A stretch of DNA of 64,000 nt, taken from JAKACA01 sp963735115. GTDB taxonomy: Bacteria > Actinomycetota > Acidimicrobiia > Acidimicrobiales > Bog-793. Below are positions 33,402-42,510 of the stretch, in pieces. Numbering within the stretch: the first letter of the stretch is position 1; the number at the start of each line of letters is the position of its first letter. The notes beneath the pieces are model-generated. The model was not told the origin of the DNA. It searched no databases and was given only the letters and a program-made list of their open reading frames with translations. The DNA lies in NCBI GenBank assembly GCA_963735115.1, contig CAVTJR010000003.1, positions 1,612,001 through 1,676,000 on the forward strand. The letters run 5' to 3'. Made by a program: the position numbers and the translations under genes.

Positions 33402-33808
33402 TCGGACTGCCCATCCTCGCTGGGATCGCCGCGCTGGCGGCGGTTCAGCTACGACGCCGACCGCGGGCCTGGTTGCGTGCCGTCAAGGTCGCGAACTTGG
33501 TGCTCTTGCTCGGGGCCGGCGTCCTCGTCGTGCTTGTCGTCTCGGCGGCACCGAGCGGCGCAGCGACGACCGCTGCCGCGAGCGCCGCCAAGTCCTATAG
33601 CGGCCAGGCGTTGATCGGTGCTGCCATCGCTGTTGCCGGGTCGTCGATCGGAGCCGCCATCGCTGTCGCGTACACAGGATCGGCTGCCATCGCCGCCATG
33701 AGCGAACGCTCCGAGCTGTTCGGCCGCGCGATGGTCATCGTCGGGCTGGCTGAAGGCATCGCCATTTATGGTCTCGTCGTCGCCATCATCTTGATCGGCA
33801 AGGCCTGA
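33386..33808 (+). CDS. atpK: V/A-type ATPase proteolipid subunit K (c ring)
   Basis: A 140-residue protein with four hydrophobic stretches. The last two are the c-ring hairpin, carrying the ion-binding glutamate E123 in 'GLAEGIAIYGLVVAIILI'. Two extra N-terminal segments (about 2-20 and 34-53) precede it; the first may be a signal or an added helix. I see no glutamine-rich sodium signature near the site, so protons are the more likely ion. The ATG has GAGGAGG four bases before it and overlaps the end of subunit I by 16 bases. Confidence 0.88.
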   Translation: MLAWLIGLPILAGIAALAAVQLRRRPRAWLRAVKVANLVLLLGAGVLVVLVVSAAPSGAATTAAASAAKSYSGQALIGAAIAVAGSSIGAAIAVAYTGSAAIAAMSERSELFGRAMVIVGLAEGIAIYGLVVAIILIGKA

Positions 33809-33809
33809 T

Positions 33810-34079
33810 ATGGGACGGGTGGCGGTCCTTGGCGAAGCAGCGCGCACATCGTGGTTCGCGCTCGCAGGCGCCGATGTGCACGCGGCGGAGGACCCGGGAC
33901 AGGTGCGACAGGAGTGGTCCTTGATCGATCCGGACACGGTCGTGGTCGTCGTCACACCGATGGCGGCAGCCGCCCTCGCCTCGGTGCCCGGCGTGGCCGA
34001 CTCCATGCTCGTTGTCACGCTGCCGGCGCTACTTCAACCGGGTATTCACAACGAGACCGTGCCGGTGCTCGGGAGCTAG
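33810..34079 (+). CDS. atpF: V/A-type ATPase subunit F
   Basis: An 89-residue small Rossmann-like protein ('RVAVLGEAARTSWFALAGADVH', 'DTVVVVVTPMAA', 'LVVTLPALLQP') typical of subunit F. Subunit F sits in the central shaft and regulates ATP hydrolysis. It is slightly shorter than the usual 100-110 residues. It starts two bases after subunit K ends and is followed three bases later by subunit E. Confidence 0.82.
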   Translation: MGRVAVLGEAARTSWFALAGADVHAAEDPGQVRQEWSLIDPDTVVVVVTPMAAAALASVPGVADSMLVVTLPALLQPGIHNETVPVLGS

Positions 34080-34082
34080 AAG

Positions 34083-34649
34083 ATGTCCTTTGCAACGCTG
34101 CTTGGTCGCGTCGGCGGCCGGGACCAGGAGGAGCTGCGGACGTCGCTCGCCGTCGTGGAGGATGACCTCGTCGAGCAGGCGCGACGACAAGCCACAGCCG
34201 CCATCGAAGAGGCGGCGCGTGACGCCGACGCGGCATTGCAACACGCCAGGACTGCGATCCACCAGCTGATCGAACAGGCGCGAGAGGAGGGCCAGGCTGC
34301 GGCCGGACACTCCGTGGAGTCGACGATCTCCCAGGCGAGAAGCGACGCTCGGGCACTCGTGCTGTCCGCCGAGCGGCGCGTCTATGGGAGCCTGCGACGC
34401 CGTGCCGTCGAGGAGCTCGCTCGCCGCGGCGCCGGCCGGGCAGCCGTGGACCTTGAGGAGCGCCTCGCGCCCCTCGCGCGCCAGCGCCTCGGCGACGGAG
34501 CCCGCACCGAACGTCCCACCACCCCGCCCATGCTCTGGTCGGGATTGACGGTCCGCGCCGGCTCACGGCAGGCGTCCGTCACGGTGGAAGCCTTGGTCGA
34601 TCACCAGCTCGCCGCCATGGCCGCCGAGGTCGAGCAGCTGTGGTCGTGA
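34083..34649 (+). CDS. atpE: V/A-type ATPase subunit E (peripheral stalk)
   Basis: A 188-residue protein with a long N-terminal coiled coil (about 20-105, 'VEDDLVEQARRQATAAIEEAARDADAAL') and a globular C-terminal end, including 'GLTVRAGSRQASVTVEALVDHQL'. This matches subunit E, partner of the G/H subunit in the stator stalk. Its last codons overlap the subunit A start (GTGA). In most operons E lies before C and F; here it follows F. Confidence 0.82.
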   Translation: MSFATLLGRVGGRDQEELRTSLAVVEDDLVEQARRQATAAIEEAARDADAALQHARTAIHQLIEQAREEGQAAAGHSVESTISQARSDARALVLSAERRVYGSLRRRAVEELARRGAGRAAVDLEERLAPLARQRLGDGARTERPTTPPMLWSGLTVRAGSRQASVTVEALVDHQLAAMAAEVEQLWS

Positions 34650-36406
34650 ACCGCCGCCTTCAGACGCCGGGAGGGGCAGAGCCGCCACTTGGGCGGGTCA
34701 CGCGGGTCAACGGCCCGCTCGTCGAGCTCGAGGGTCTCCGCTCGACCGCCATGCTGGATGTCGTCGAGGTCGGCCCCAACCGCCTGCCGGCCGAGGCGGT
34801 CTCGGTATCGAGCAGGGGACACGTCGCCGTGCAGGCCTACGAGTACACCGGCGGGCTGTGCGTCGGCGACGAGGCGTCCCCGCTCGGACGGCCGCTCGCC
34901 GCACGCCTCGGTCCGCACCTGCTCGGAGGCATCTTCGACGGGCTGCTCCGCCCCCTGCGGGAGGCCCCCACCTGGCTGACGCCCGGCGCGCTCCACTCTG
35001 AGGGCGGCTTGGCGGCTCGCTGGCACTTCACCCCGCGGGCGACAAGTGGGAAGACGATCGATCCCGGGACGGTGGTTGGCGTCGTCGCAGGACCGGGCGG
35101 TTTCGAACATCGCGTGCTCGTCCCACCCGGGCTCTCCGGAGTGCTCAACTGGATAGCGGCGGAAGGCGATGTGGGGAGCGACGACGAGGTGGCGATTGTG
35201 GGAGACGCCCGCATCGCTGTGTCCGAGTCGTGGCCGATCCGCGTCGCCCGGCCCGTTCGCGCCCGCCTCGCGCCCGCCGTCCCCCTGCTCAGCGGCCAGA
35301 GAGTGGTGGATCTGCTCTTTCCTGTCGCCAAAGGCTCGACCGTCGCCGTGCCGGGCGGCTTCGGAACTGGCAAGACGGTGCTGCTCCAACAGATCGTCCG
35401 GTGGTGCGACGCCGACGTCATCATCTTCGTCGGCTGCGGTGAGAGGGGCAACGAGCTGGCCGACGCTCTCGCCGACCTCGCTGCGCTGTCGGATCCGAAG
35501 ACAGGCCGCCGGCTCCTCGAGCGAACTGTCGTGATCGCGAACACCTCGAACATGCCGGTGATGGCTCGTGAGGCGAGCATCTACACCGGCATGACCGTGG
35601 CGGAGTACTACCGCGACATGGGCTACGACACCGTCCTGCTCGCTGATTCGACGTCACGTTGGGCCGAGGCGTTGAGGGAGTTCTCCTCCCGCTCGGGCGA
35701 GCTCCCAGCCGAGGAGGGTTACCCAGCTGGTCTGGCCTCGGCGATTGCCGCCTTCTACGAACGAGCGGCGTCGGTACGGACGCTGGGTGGCATGGACTCC
35801 TCCGTGACGGTGATCGGCGCCGTCTCGCCTCCCGGCGGGGACATGACAGAGCCGGTGACGGCGCACACGGAGCGCTATGTGCGATGTGTGTGGTCCCTCG
35901 ACCGCGACCTCGCCTACGCCAGGCACTACCCCGCCATCACCTGGCGGCGGTCGTTCTCGCGCGACGTGGACGCCGTGGCTGCCTGGCACGGCGCCGCGGG
36001 TCGTGTCCGATGGGCCGCCGACCGCTCGCGGGCGGTCGCCCTGCTGGCCGAAGCGGACCGCCTGGCTCCGATCGTCGAGCTGGTCGGGCTCGCTGCCCTG
36101 CAGGCGAAGGAGCGGATGGCGCTGCTGGCGGCTCGCCTCGTTCGAGAAGGTGTCTTGCAGCAGAGCGCACTCAGCGCCAACGACGCCTCCTGCGCAGCCG
36201 AGAAGCAGTCCGCGCTCCTCGACCTCGTGCTCTCCGTATACGACCGCTGCCTCAGCCTCGTGGACGCCGGTGTCCCCGCCTCGGCCATCGAAGAGTGCGA
36301 CCTCACTGCAGTCACCCGGGCGCGCGACGAGTTCCCGCCCGACGACGCCGCCGGCGTAGCCCAAAGGCGTGACGAGCTGCTCGAGATGCTCTCGAGGCTC
36401 AGGTGA
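34646..36406 (+). CDS. atpA: V/A-type ATPase catalytic subunit A
   Basis: A catalytic subunit of about 586 residues. It hydrolyses or makes ATP at the A/B interface. The P-loop reads 'VPGGFGTGKTVLLQQ' (Lys about 243), with the catalytic Glu in 'GCGERGNEL' and 'LLADSTSRWAEALRE' following. The non-homologous insert typical of A subunits is present (about 115-185). I prefer GTG at 34646, overlapping the E stop as GTGA; a GTG at 34640 is in the same frame. It overlaps subunit B by four bases. All key residues are intact. Confidence 0.95.
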   Translation: MNRRLQTPGGAEPPLGRVTRVNGPLVELEGLRSTAMLDVVEVGPNRLPAEAVSVSSRGHVAVQAYEYTGGLCVGDEASPLGRPLAARLGPHLLGGIFDGLLRPLREAPTWLTPGALHSEGGLAARWHFTPRATSGKTIDPGTVVGVVAGPGGFEHRVLVPPGLSGVLNWIAAEGDVGSDDEVAIVGDARIAVSESWPIRVARPVRARLAPAVPLLSGQRVVDLLFPVAKGSTVAVPGGFGTGKTVLLQQIVRWCDADVIIFVGCGERGNELADALADLAALSDPKTGRRLLERTVVIANTSNMPVMAREASIYTGMTVAEYYRDMGYDTVLLADSTSRWAEALREFSSRSGELPAEEGYPAGLASAIAAFYERAASVRTLGGMDSSVTVIGAVSPPGGDMTEPVTAHTERYVRCVWSLDRDLAYARHYPAITWRRSFSRDVDAVAAWHGAAGRVRWAADRSRAVALLAEADRLAPIVELVGLAALQAKERMALLAARLVREGVLQQSALSANDASCAAEKQSALLDLVLSVYDRCLSLVDAGVPASAIEECDLTAVTRARDEFPPDDAAGVAQRRDELLEMLSRLR

Positions 36407-37845
36407 CCCAAGGCGTCCCTCTCGAGATCCCCGTCGAGTACGAGGGGGCAGAGACAGTCGAGGGGCCCCTCCTCACGGTGAGCGGCGTCGCCCGCGTGGG
36501 ATGGGATGAGATGGCTACCGTCCGGCTGCCCTCAGGCGAGCTTCGCCAGGCTCTGGTCCTCGAGGTCCACGGCGATGTCGCCATCGTCGAGGTGCTGCAA
36601 GGGACGTCCGGTATCGATCCGAGCCGCGTCACCGTCGGGTTCCTCGGGCGGCCTTTCGAGATTCCGGTCGGACGGGGATGGCTCGGGCGCACATGGAGCG
36701 GGCTCGGCCAACCACTCGACGGCGGCCCTCCCATGCTCGGGAACCTCAGGCGACCGGTGGCGGGCGCTCCCCTCAACCCGATGCTGAGGGACGTCCCGCG
36801 TGACCCGATCATCACAGGCATCTCGGTCATCGACGCGCTCACCACGCTCGTCCGGGGTCAGAAACTCCCCATCTTCTCGACCGCCGGCCTCCCTCACCTG
36901 GAACTCGCTGCACAGATCGCAGCTCAGGCGCACGCCGCCGGCGAACCTTTCAAGGTGATCGTGGCCGGCATGGGCCTGACGCACGCTGACGCGGCCGCCA
37001 TGCGCCAAGCCCTCGAGGAGCGGAGCGAAGCGGGCGAGCTTGCCCTGTTCCTCGACACCGCTGATGACCCCGTCGTTCAGAGGATCCTCACTCCGCGGGT
37101 CGCGCTGACAGTGGCCGAGCACATCGCATTCGACCTCGGTGAGCACGTGCTGGTCGTGCTGGCGGACATGACGAGCTATTGCGAGGCGGTGCGGGAAGTG
37201 TCGGCCGCGCGAGGAGAGATTCCCGGCCGACGCGCCTACCCCGGTTACCTCTACAGCGACCTCGCCTCGCTGTACGAGCGTTGCGGCCGCATGCGAGACC
37301 GCCTTGGATCGGTGACGCTGCTGCCCGTGCTCACCATGCCCGGCGGTGACATCACGCATCCGGTCGCTGACCTCACCGGCTACATCACCGAGGGCCAGAT
37401 CGTCCTGTCGCCCTTGCTGCTCGGCCAAGGCGTCGCGCCGCCGGTCGACGTTTTGAGCTCGCTCTCTCGCCTCATGCGCAAGGGCACGGGAGAGGGAAGG
37501 ACGCGGGCGGACCACCCGGGGCTTGCATCCCAGCTCGTCGCTGCCGTCGCCCACGCGGCTGAGGTCGCCGACCTTGCCGAGTTGGTCGGGACCGCAGCGC
37601 TCACCGAAACCGATCGCCGCTATCTCGACTTGGCGGCGGCATTCCGCTCGGTGCTCGTCTCCCAGGGGCCCCAAGAGTCGCGATCCCTCGAAGAGAGCCT
37701 GGCACGAGCGTGGCAGGTGGCATCCGTCCTGCCGAAGCGAGAGCTCACCATGCTTCCGGCAGCCGACGTGGACCGCTTCTACGGCAAGGACGACCTCGGC
37801 GGTGAAGCCAGCAAGGTCAAGATCCCGGATCGAGACGATGGCTGA
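36403..37845 (+). CDS. atpB: V/A-type ATPase non-catalytic subunit B
   Basis: A 480-residue subunit that lacks a P-loop (the equivalent place reads 'LPIFSTAGLPHLELAAQIAAQ'). It keeps the arginine-finger region 'AYPGYLYSDLASLYERCGR', which completes the catalytic site on subunit A. The C-terminal domain 'LPKRELTMLPAADVDRFYG' is also typical. Its GTG start overlaps subunit A (GTGA), and its end overlaps subunit D by eight bases. Confidence 0.94.
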   Translation: MTQGVPLEIPVEYEGAETVEGPLLTVSGVARVGWDEMATVRLPSGELRQALVLEVHGDVAIVEVLQGTSGIDPSRVTVGFLGRPFEIPVGRGWLGRTWSGLGQPLDGGPPMLGNLRRPVAGAPLNPMLRDVPRDPIITGISVIDALTTLVRGQKLPIFSTAGLPHLELAAQIAAQAHAAGEPFKVIVAGMGLTHADAAAMRQALEERSEAGELALFLDTADDPVVQRILTPRVALTVAEHIAFDLGEHVLVVLADMTSYCEAVREVSAARGEIPGRRAYPGYLYSDLASLYERCGRMRDRLGSVTLLPVLTMPGGDITHPVADLTGYITEGQIVLSPLLLGQGVAPPVDVLSSLSRLMRKGTGEGRTRADHPGLASQLVAAVAHAAEVADLAELVGTAALTETDRRYLDLAAAFRSVLVSQGPQESRSLEESLARAWQVASVLPKRELTMLPAADVDRFYGKDDLGGEASKVKIPDRDDG

Positions 37846-38482
37846 GGCGGCGCCCCAGAGCCGTGCCGGCCGGCTCTGGCTGATCTCGCGCATCGCCACC
37901 GCGCGGCGGGGCGCCGAGCTGCTCGACCGCAAGCGCCAACTCCTGCAGCGGGAACAGAGCAGGCTCGCCCTCGAGCAAGAAGATACCCGCCGCCGCTTCG
38001 AGGACGCCTTCGCCGTCGCCGAACGCTGGTCGGCGCGATCGGCCGTCCTCGGTGGTCAAAGCGACCTCCTCCTCGCGAGCCGGGTGCTCCCGGAGCGTGC
38101 CGTGGTCGACGTGACGTGGCGCAACAGCATGGGAGTGCTCCATCCGGACAGCTCGGAGTGCTCGTTCCCGGCGTTCGCGCCGCTCCAGGCGGCTGCGTTC
38201 AACGCTGCCCTGTTCCCGACCGCTCAGGCATATCGCGAGGCGCTCGATGCCGCCGTGGCCCGTGCGGTGGCTGACCACGCCTTCCGCCGCGTCGACGCTG
38301 AGCTCAGCGCGACGAAGCGGCGCGTGCGCGCCATTGAGCGCTACCGGTTGCCTGCCCTCGAGGACGCCCTGCGGCGAGTTGAGCAGCGGCTCGACGAAGT
38401 CGACCGGGAGGAGCGAGTCGTGGCCCGCTGGGCACGTGCTCGCCAGCAGCGCCTCTCCGGGCAGGAGGCTGCAGGAGGGTGA
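37838..38482 (+). CDS. atpD: V/A-type ATPase central-shaft subunit D
   Basis: A 214-residue protein with N- and C-terminal helices that form an antiparallel coiled coil. Near the N-terminus is 'GAELLDRKRQLLQREQ', and near the C-terminus 'RRVRAIERYRLPALEDALRRVEQRLDEVDREE', both hallmarks of subunit D, the rotor shaft. It ends the operon. ATG at 37838 overlaps subunit B by eight bases. Length and motifs are normal. Confidence 0.93.
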   Translation: MAEAAPQSRAGRLWLISRIATARRGAELLDRKRQLLQREQSRLALEQEDTRRRFEDAFAVAERWSARSAVLGGQSDLLLASRVLPERAVVDVTWRNSMGVLHPDSSECSFPAFAPLQAAAFNAALFPTAQAYREALDAAVARAVADHAFRRVDAELSATKRRVRAIERYRLPALEDALRRVEQRLDEVDREERVVARWARARQQRLSGQEAAGG

Positions 38483-38690
38483 AGACGCTCTGAAGCGCAA
38501 CTGGGGAGTCCGCGAGCCGGGGCGCGCAAGGTTGGTGGCACCACGCCTCGACGGCGGGCAGGTCGCCGCCGTCATCGGCCGTCGCCACCGCATCACCCTT
38601 GGCGAATGGGACCCCAGCCTCGACCTCACCACTTACTATGTCGCCAAGCCAGTGGCCCAACGATAGGCCGGCCACGAGGGAAGGCTGAAT
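38483..38690 (+). other. Gap after the V-type ATPase operon with a possible gene remnant
   Basis: One frame reads open from the end of subunit D to TAG at 38664-38666 and encodes 'RRHRITLGEWDPSLDLTTYYVAKPVAQR', which looks protein-like. No start codon with a ribosome site precedes it; the nearest are TTG 38532 and GTG 38535, giving only 43 codons. I do not recognise it. It may be the tail of a decayed gene. No terminator hairpin is visible. Confidence 0.25.
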
Positions 38691-39437
38691 ATGTCTGGCT
38701 CCACTCGCAGGGTTGCCATTGTCGGCAACGGCAGCTTCTACGTGGGTCCCGCCTTGTGCCGGGCCCTGGCCGCCCGCGGTCACGACCTCGTCGTCGGCGA
38801 TCCAGCCGACGACCTCCTCGCCGAGCTGGAGGCGGCCGGTGTGGGCGTCGAGGCAGTGTCCGGCGTGTCGAACCTGGCCAAGGCCGATTCAGCCCCCCGC
38901 CTCGCCGGAGCCGCCCTCGAACGCTTCGGCCGCATCGACGCCGCCGTGGCGTTCTCGGGCGTCATCGTCACCGGCCGGTTCGTCAACTCGACGCTCGATG
39001 ATCTCCGCTCCGTCGTGCTCAGCTGTCTGGAGGCGCCCTACCACTTCCTCAAGGCGATGGTCGCTCCCATGATCGAACAGGGCGAGGGCCAGCTGCTCGT
39101 AATCACCAGCGCGGCCGGCGCCCGACCGACGCCGGGCGCACCCCTCTACTCGGCCGTCCGGGCCGGTGCCACCATGCTGGCCCGCAACGTGGCCGACGAG
39201 GTCGCCCGATACGGCGTGCAGGTCAACGCCGTGGGCACCAACTTCATGGACTTCCCCGAGTTCCTCGCCGCCAGCGGCGCCACCGATCCCGGCGTGCGGG
39301 CCAAGATCGAGAGTCAGGTGCCCCTCGGGCGCCTCGGCACGATGGAGGAGTTCGCGGCGTTCTCGATGCCGTACCTCGACGGCTCGAGCCGCTTCACAAC
39401 CGGCCAGTTCGTCGCCTACGCCGGCGGCTGGGCCTGA
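38691..39437 (+). CDS. Atypical short-chain dehydrogenase/reductase (YxxxR variant)
   Basis: A 248-residue SDR-fold protein. The Rossmann start 'VAIVGNGSFYVGPALCRAL' departs from the usual TGxxxGxG. S140 and Y153 of the active site are present, but the lysine expected at Y+4 is arginine, R157 ('LYSAVRAGA'). The usual ending 'FTTGQFVAYAGGW' is kept. It may bind NAD(P) weakly, work on an unusual substrate, or be non-catalytic. The ATG follows GAGGGAAGG. It is probably cotranscribed with the DinB-like gene 14 bases downstream. Confidence 0.82.
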   Translation: MSGSTRRVAIVGNGSFYVGPALCRALAARGHDLVVGDPADDLLAELEAAGVGVEAVSGVSNLAKADSAPRLAGAALERFGRIDAAVAFSGVIVTGRFVNSTLDDLRSVVLSCLEAPYHFLKAMVAPMIEQGEGQLLVITSAAGARPTPGAPLYSAVRAGATMLARNVADEVARYGVQVNAVGTNFMDFPEFLAASGATDPGVRAKIESQVPLGRLGTMEEFAAFSMPYLDGSSRFTTGQFVAYAGGWA

Positions 39438-39451
39438 CCAGAGAGGCCGGA

Positions 39452-40018
39452 ATGACTGATCTCACGCTCGACTCGCTGCAACGGCGAATGGTCGCCATGC
39501 ACTCGCTCTACTACCAGGCCGTCGACACGATGAGCGCCGAACACGTCAACCACTTCGAGCGCGAAGGGGTGCTTCCCATCGCCTTCTCGTTGTTCCACTA
39601 CACGAATATGGAAGACGCCTCGTTCATGATGATCACCGGCACCGCGCCCCTCTGGGACGGCGCCTGGCAGGAGCGGGTGCAAGTGACGATCGACGATCAC
39701 GGCAAGCAGCGCACCGTGGCCGAGATGGTCCACCAACGAATCGGTGACTACGGGGCGTTCAAGAGCTATCAGCGCGAGGTCTTCGATCGCACCGACACCT
39801 GGCTCGCCAACCTCGACCCGACCGAGTTCACCCGCGTGCTCGTCGCTCGCCCGCTCCCCTCGCAGCTCGCCTCCACCTACAGCGCCCGAGTCGCCGGACC
39901 TGAGGGCATCACCGTGCTGGACGCCACCGAGTGCTGGCTCTATCAGCACGGCCTGCGCCACATGGGCGAGATCGAGCTGGCCCGCGGCCTCGTCGGCCTC
40001 GGTGGCATGACGAGCTGA
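39452..40018 (+). CDS. DinB-superfamily protein
   Basis: A 188-residue, all-helical protein. 'ALHS'-like 'MHSLYYQAVDTMSAEHVNHFEREGVLPIAFSLFHYTNMED' and the C-terminal 'YQHGLRHMGEIELARGLVGLGG' fit the DinB metal-site pattern with spaced histidines. Members are often thiol-dependent transferases. It follows the SDR gene by 14 bases with AGAGAGG upstream, so both may act on one substrate. The function is not otherwise known. Confidence 0.65.
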   Translation: MTDLTLDSLQRRMVAMHSLYYQAVDTMSAEHVNHFEREGVLPIAFSLFHYTNMEDASFMMITGTAPLWDGAWQERVQVTIDDHGKQRTVAEMVHQRIGDYGAFKSYQREVFDRTDTWLANLDPTEFTRVLVARPLPSQLASTYSARVAGPEGITVLDATECWLYQHGLRHMGEIELARGLVGLGGMTS

Positions 40019-40157
40019 CCCGCGACGCAAGAAGGTGGCGCTCCTCGACGCGATTGGTCACGCCGTCTCCGCCGGCGCCGCCATGACCTGGCAAACGTTT
40101 TGGTCGCTCCCAACCTGCGGGAGTCGGCGATCGGGGGTCGTCAGGGCAGCCAGCTCT

Positions 40158-41558
40158 CTACGGGGCCGGCCTCGGGCGTGAGCGTGAACGGCGAGCCGCT
40201 CGCCCGCCGACAAAGACGTAGCCGGGACGTCCACGGCGGAACTCCAGGAAGCTCACGAGGACGTCTTCACCCGCGATCACGGTGAAGAACGACTCACGAT
40301 TCACGGGTCTCAGATGGAGCCGGGGCGGCTCGCCGCCGTCTTGCAGCTGGGCGAGCGGACCGCTGAACCCGGTTCGCATCGTCAGCTCGCGGCCCTCGAC
40401 GACCACATCCAGGCGGACGCCGAGGCGCTCGTACACCCCCGCATACGCCTCGAGAGGAAGTTCGAGCAGCGGCTCCGCCGGCTGTGGCACCTTGGGCAAG
40501 CGGATGTCGGCCAATTCCTCGAACAGCCATCGCCCGAGGTCCTCCCAGAGCCGGCCGCCCGTTGTTGCGTTGGTGAGCAGCACGACGACCAGGTCGCGCT
40601 CAGGCGCAGCCTCGAGAAACGAGAGCTGGCCGATCGTGCCTCCGCCGTGGCCGATGACGCGCCCCCCATCGCAGTCGGTGATCCTCCACCCGAGCCCTTG
40701 CGAGGCATGGGTATCCGAACCAGGGGGTTTCGCGATCTGGGTCTCTTCCATCGCCCGAGCGCTGGCCGCAGTCACGACGTTCGTCCCGTCGGGAGTGGTG
40801 CCCGCGCTCAGCTGCACGCGGGCGAACCTGACCAGCTCTGCGGCGGTGGCGACGGTTCTGCTGCCGGCCGGAACGTGGGCCGCCTCCATGACGACGACGG
40901 GCGGCACGACCGGCACGTCGTCCGGCCCGACCATGTGACCCACGGCGCAACGGCTCGCCAGCATCTCCTCGACCAACACGGTTGTGTGCCGCAGCCCGAG
41001 CGGCTCACAGATTCGGTGGCGGAGCGCCTGGGCGAAGGAGAGACCGGTAAGTCTCTCGACCACGTATCCGGCGAGCACGAATCCCGAATTGCAGTACGAC
41101 CACATTTGCCCCGGCCGGTGGATGAGATCGATCTTCCCGAGCGAGTCGACGTATCGCTCCACTGCGTCATCGCCACGACCGAATCCCTCGAAGTAGTCCC
41201 CCTGGATGCCGCTCGTGTGGGTCAGTAGGTGGCGAATGGTGATCTGCTCAGCCGCGCCCGCGGTCGCGAGCTTGAATGACGGCACATAGCGGCGGACAGG
41301 CGCGTCGAGCTCGATCTCGCCGGAGTCCACCAACTGCATGACGAGGGTCGTTGTCATGAGCTTCGTGTTCGAGCCGATTTGGAAGAGCGCCTCCGTCGTC
41401 GTCTCGACCCCTGTATTGCGATTGATGACACCGGTCGCGAAGTCGAGAACCACGTCGCCCTGGCTTACGGCCAACACGGCTCCCGGCACGTGATGGATGC
41501 GGGCGAGAGCGTCGAGCCGGGACTGAATCCCGTCAAGGTGATCGACCAGTGTCCTCAT
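40158..41558 (-). CDS. Serine hydrolase of the beta-lactamase / penicillin-binding family
   Basis: A 466-residue protein with the class C beta-lactamase fold: S63-N-T-K66 ('FQIGSNTKLMTTTL'), Y155-C-N157 ('SYCNSGFVLAG'), and a third motif 'IGHGGGTIG'. After the catalytic domain (to about 350) there is a beta-rich C-terminal extension of about 110 residues. No signal peptide is evident, so it is probably cytoplasmic, as an esterase or peptidase rather than a resistance enzyme. Its start overlaps the end of the LLM gene by four bases. Confidence 0.85.
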   Translation of the reverse strand: MRTLVDHLDGIQSRLDALARIHHVPGAVLAVSQGDVVLDFATGVINRNTGVETTTEALFQIGSNTKLMTTTLVMQLVDSGEIELDAPVRRYVPSFKLATAGAAEQITIRHLLTHTSGIQGDYFEGFGRGDDAVERYVDSLGKIDLIHRPGQMWSYCNSGFVLAGYVVERLTGLSFAQALRHRICEPLGLRHTTVLVEEMLASRCAVGHMVGPDDVPVVPPVVVMEAAHVPAGSRTVATAAELVRFARVQLSAGTTPDGTNVVTAASARAMEETQIAKPPGSDTHASQGLGWRITDCDGGRVIGHGGGTIGQLSFLEAAPERDLVVVLLTNATTGGRLWEDLGRWLFEELADIRLPKVPQPAEPLLELPLEAYAGVYERLGVRLDVVVEGRELTMRTGFSGPLAQLQDGGEPPRLHLRPVNRESFFTVIAGEDVLVSFLEFRRGRPGYVFVGGRAARRSRSRPRPAP

Positions 41559-42440
41559 GGCGTCCCGGACTCCACCTCGCTGAGCCGGTCAACGGCAGGA
41601 CCGATGACCTCCTCGAGCCACCGGGCAGGCTCGGGCCCCACCGCTCCGACCATGACCGTCTGCACGCCGACGGCACCGAGTGACTCCGCCTGTCGGACTA
41701 CCGCGTCGGCGTCGGCATCTGACGGAAGCTGGCCGAGCAACGCGGTCACTTCGATCTCCTCAGGGTCCCTGCCGACGGCGTCGCAGTGCCGTCGTATCAC
41801 CTCGAGCTTGTGGGCCACGACCTCGGGCGTACCGATGAGGTTGCACGCATCTGCATACGTAGCCACGAGGCGTAGCGTCTTCTGCTCACCGCCGCCCCCG
41901 ATGAGAATGCGGGGGCGCGGCGTGCTGACGGGGGCAGGGACGCAGAGGGTTTCCTCCAACAGGTAATGGCGTCCGTGGTAGGGGCCATTGTCGAGGCTCC
42001 ACATCTGCAGACAGATTCTGGATTCCCTCCTCGAGCCGCTCGAAACGCTCCGCCACCGGAGGGAAGCGGACTCCGAGTCCCAGATGTTCCCGCTCGTACC
42101 AGGCTGCACCGATCCCGAGCTCGGCTCGCCCTCCAGAGACGACGTCAAGGGTGGTGACAGTCTTGGCGAGCAGGCCGGGGTGGCGATACGTGATGCCCGT
42201 GACGAGCAGCCTCAGCCGGAGGTGCTCAGTCCGCCCCGCCACGAACCCGAGGGCGGTGTAGCCCTCGAGCATCGGATCAGTGGCCGGCGCCATGCGGTCC
42301 ATCTGGAACCAGTGGTCCATGAACGAGAGTGTGCGAATCCCGATGGCTTCGGCTGTGCGCGCCAACGTGGAGACGCCTGGCCCGATGCCCGCGGGCGGCC
42401 CGGCCCATTCGAAGCGGGAGACGTGGAGATCGATCTGCAT
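41555..42440 (-). CDS. LLM-class (F420-type) oxidoreductase, frameshifted
   Basis: The first frame runs from ATG 42440 and shows the bacterial luciferase-like TIM barrel ('RTLSFMDHWFQM', 'LRLRLLVTGITYRHPGLLAKTVTTLDVVSGGRAELGIGAAWYEREH'). It derails after 'RLEEGIQ'. The rest ('ICLQMWS...GRHYLLEETL', 'ILIGGGGEQKTLRLVATYADACNL') lies in a second frame to 41555. Removing one A opposite T 42016/42017 restores about 294 residues with a perfect family match. Members use reduced F420 or FMN; the actinobacterial setting favours F420. A TAGAAC box six bases before the ATG suggests a leaderless mRNA. Coupled to the serine hydrolase by overlap. Confidence 0.8.
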
Positions 42441-42446
42441 CTCCGC

Positions 42447-42452
42447 GTTCTA
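42447..42452 (-). promoter_or_regulatory. Candidate -10 box before the LLM oxidoreductase gene
   Basis: On the minus strand TAGAAC is followed by six bases and the ATG at 42440. The final base differs from the TANNNT consensus. The spacing equals other leaderless candidates in the window. Confidence 0.3.
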
Positions 42453-42510
42453 CCACCGGAAAGCAGGTGAACCATGACGCCGAATCGGGGCCATCTGGCA
42501 GCATGACCAG

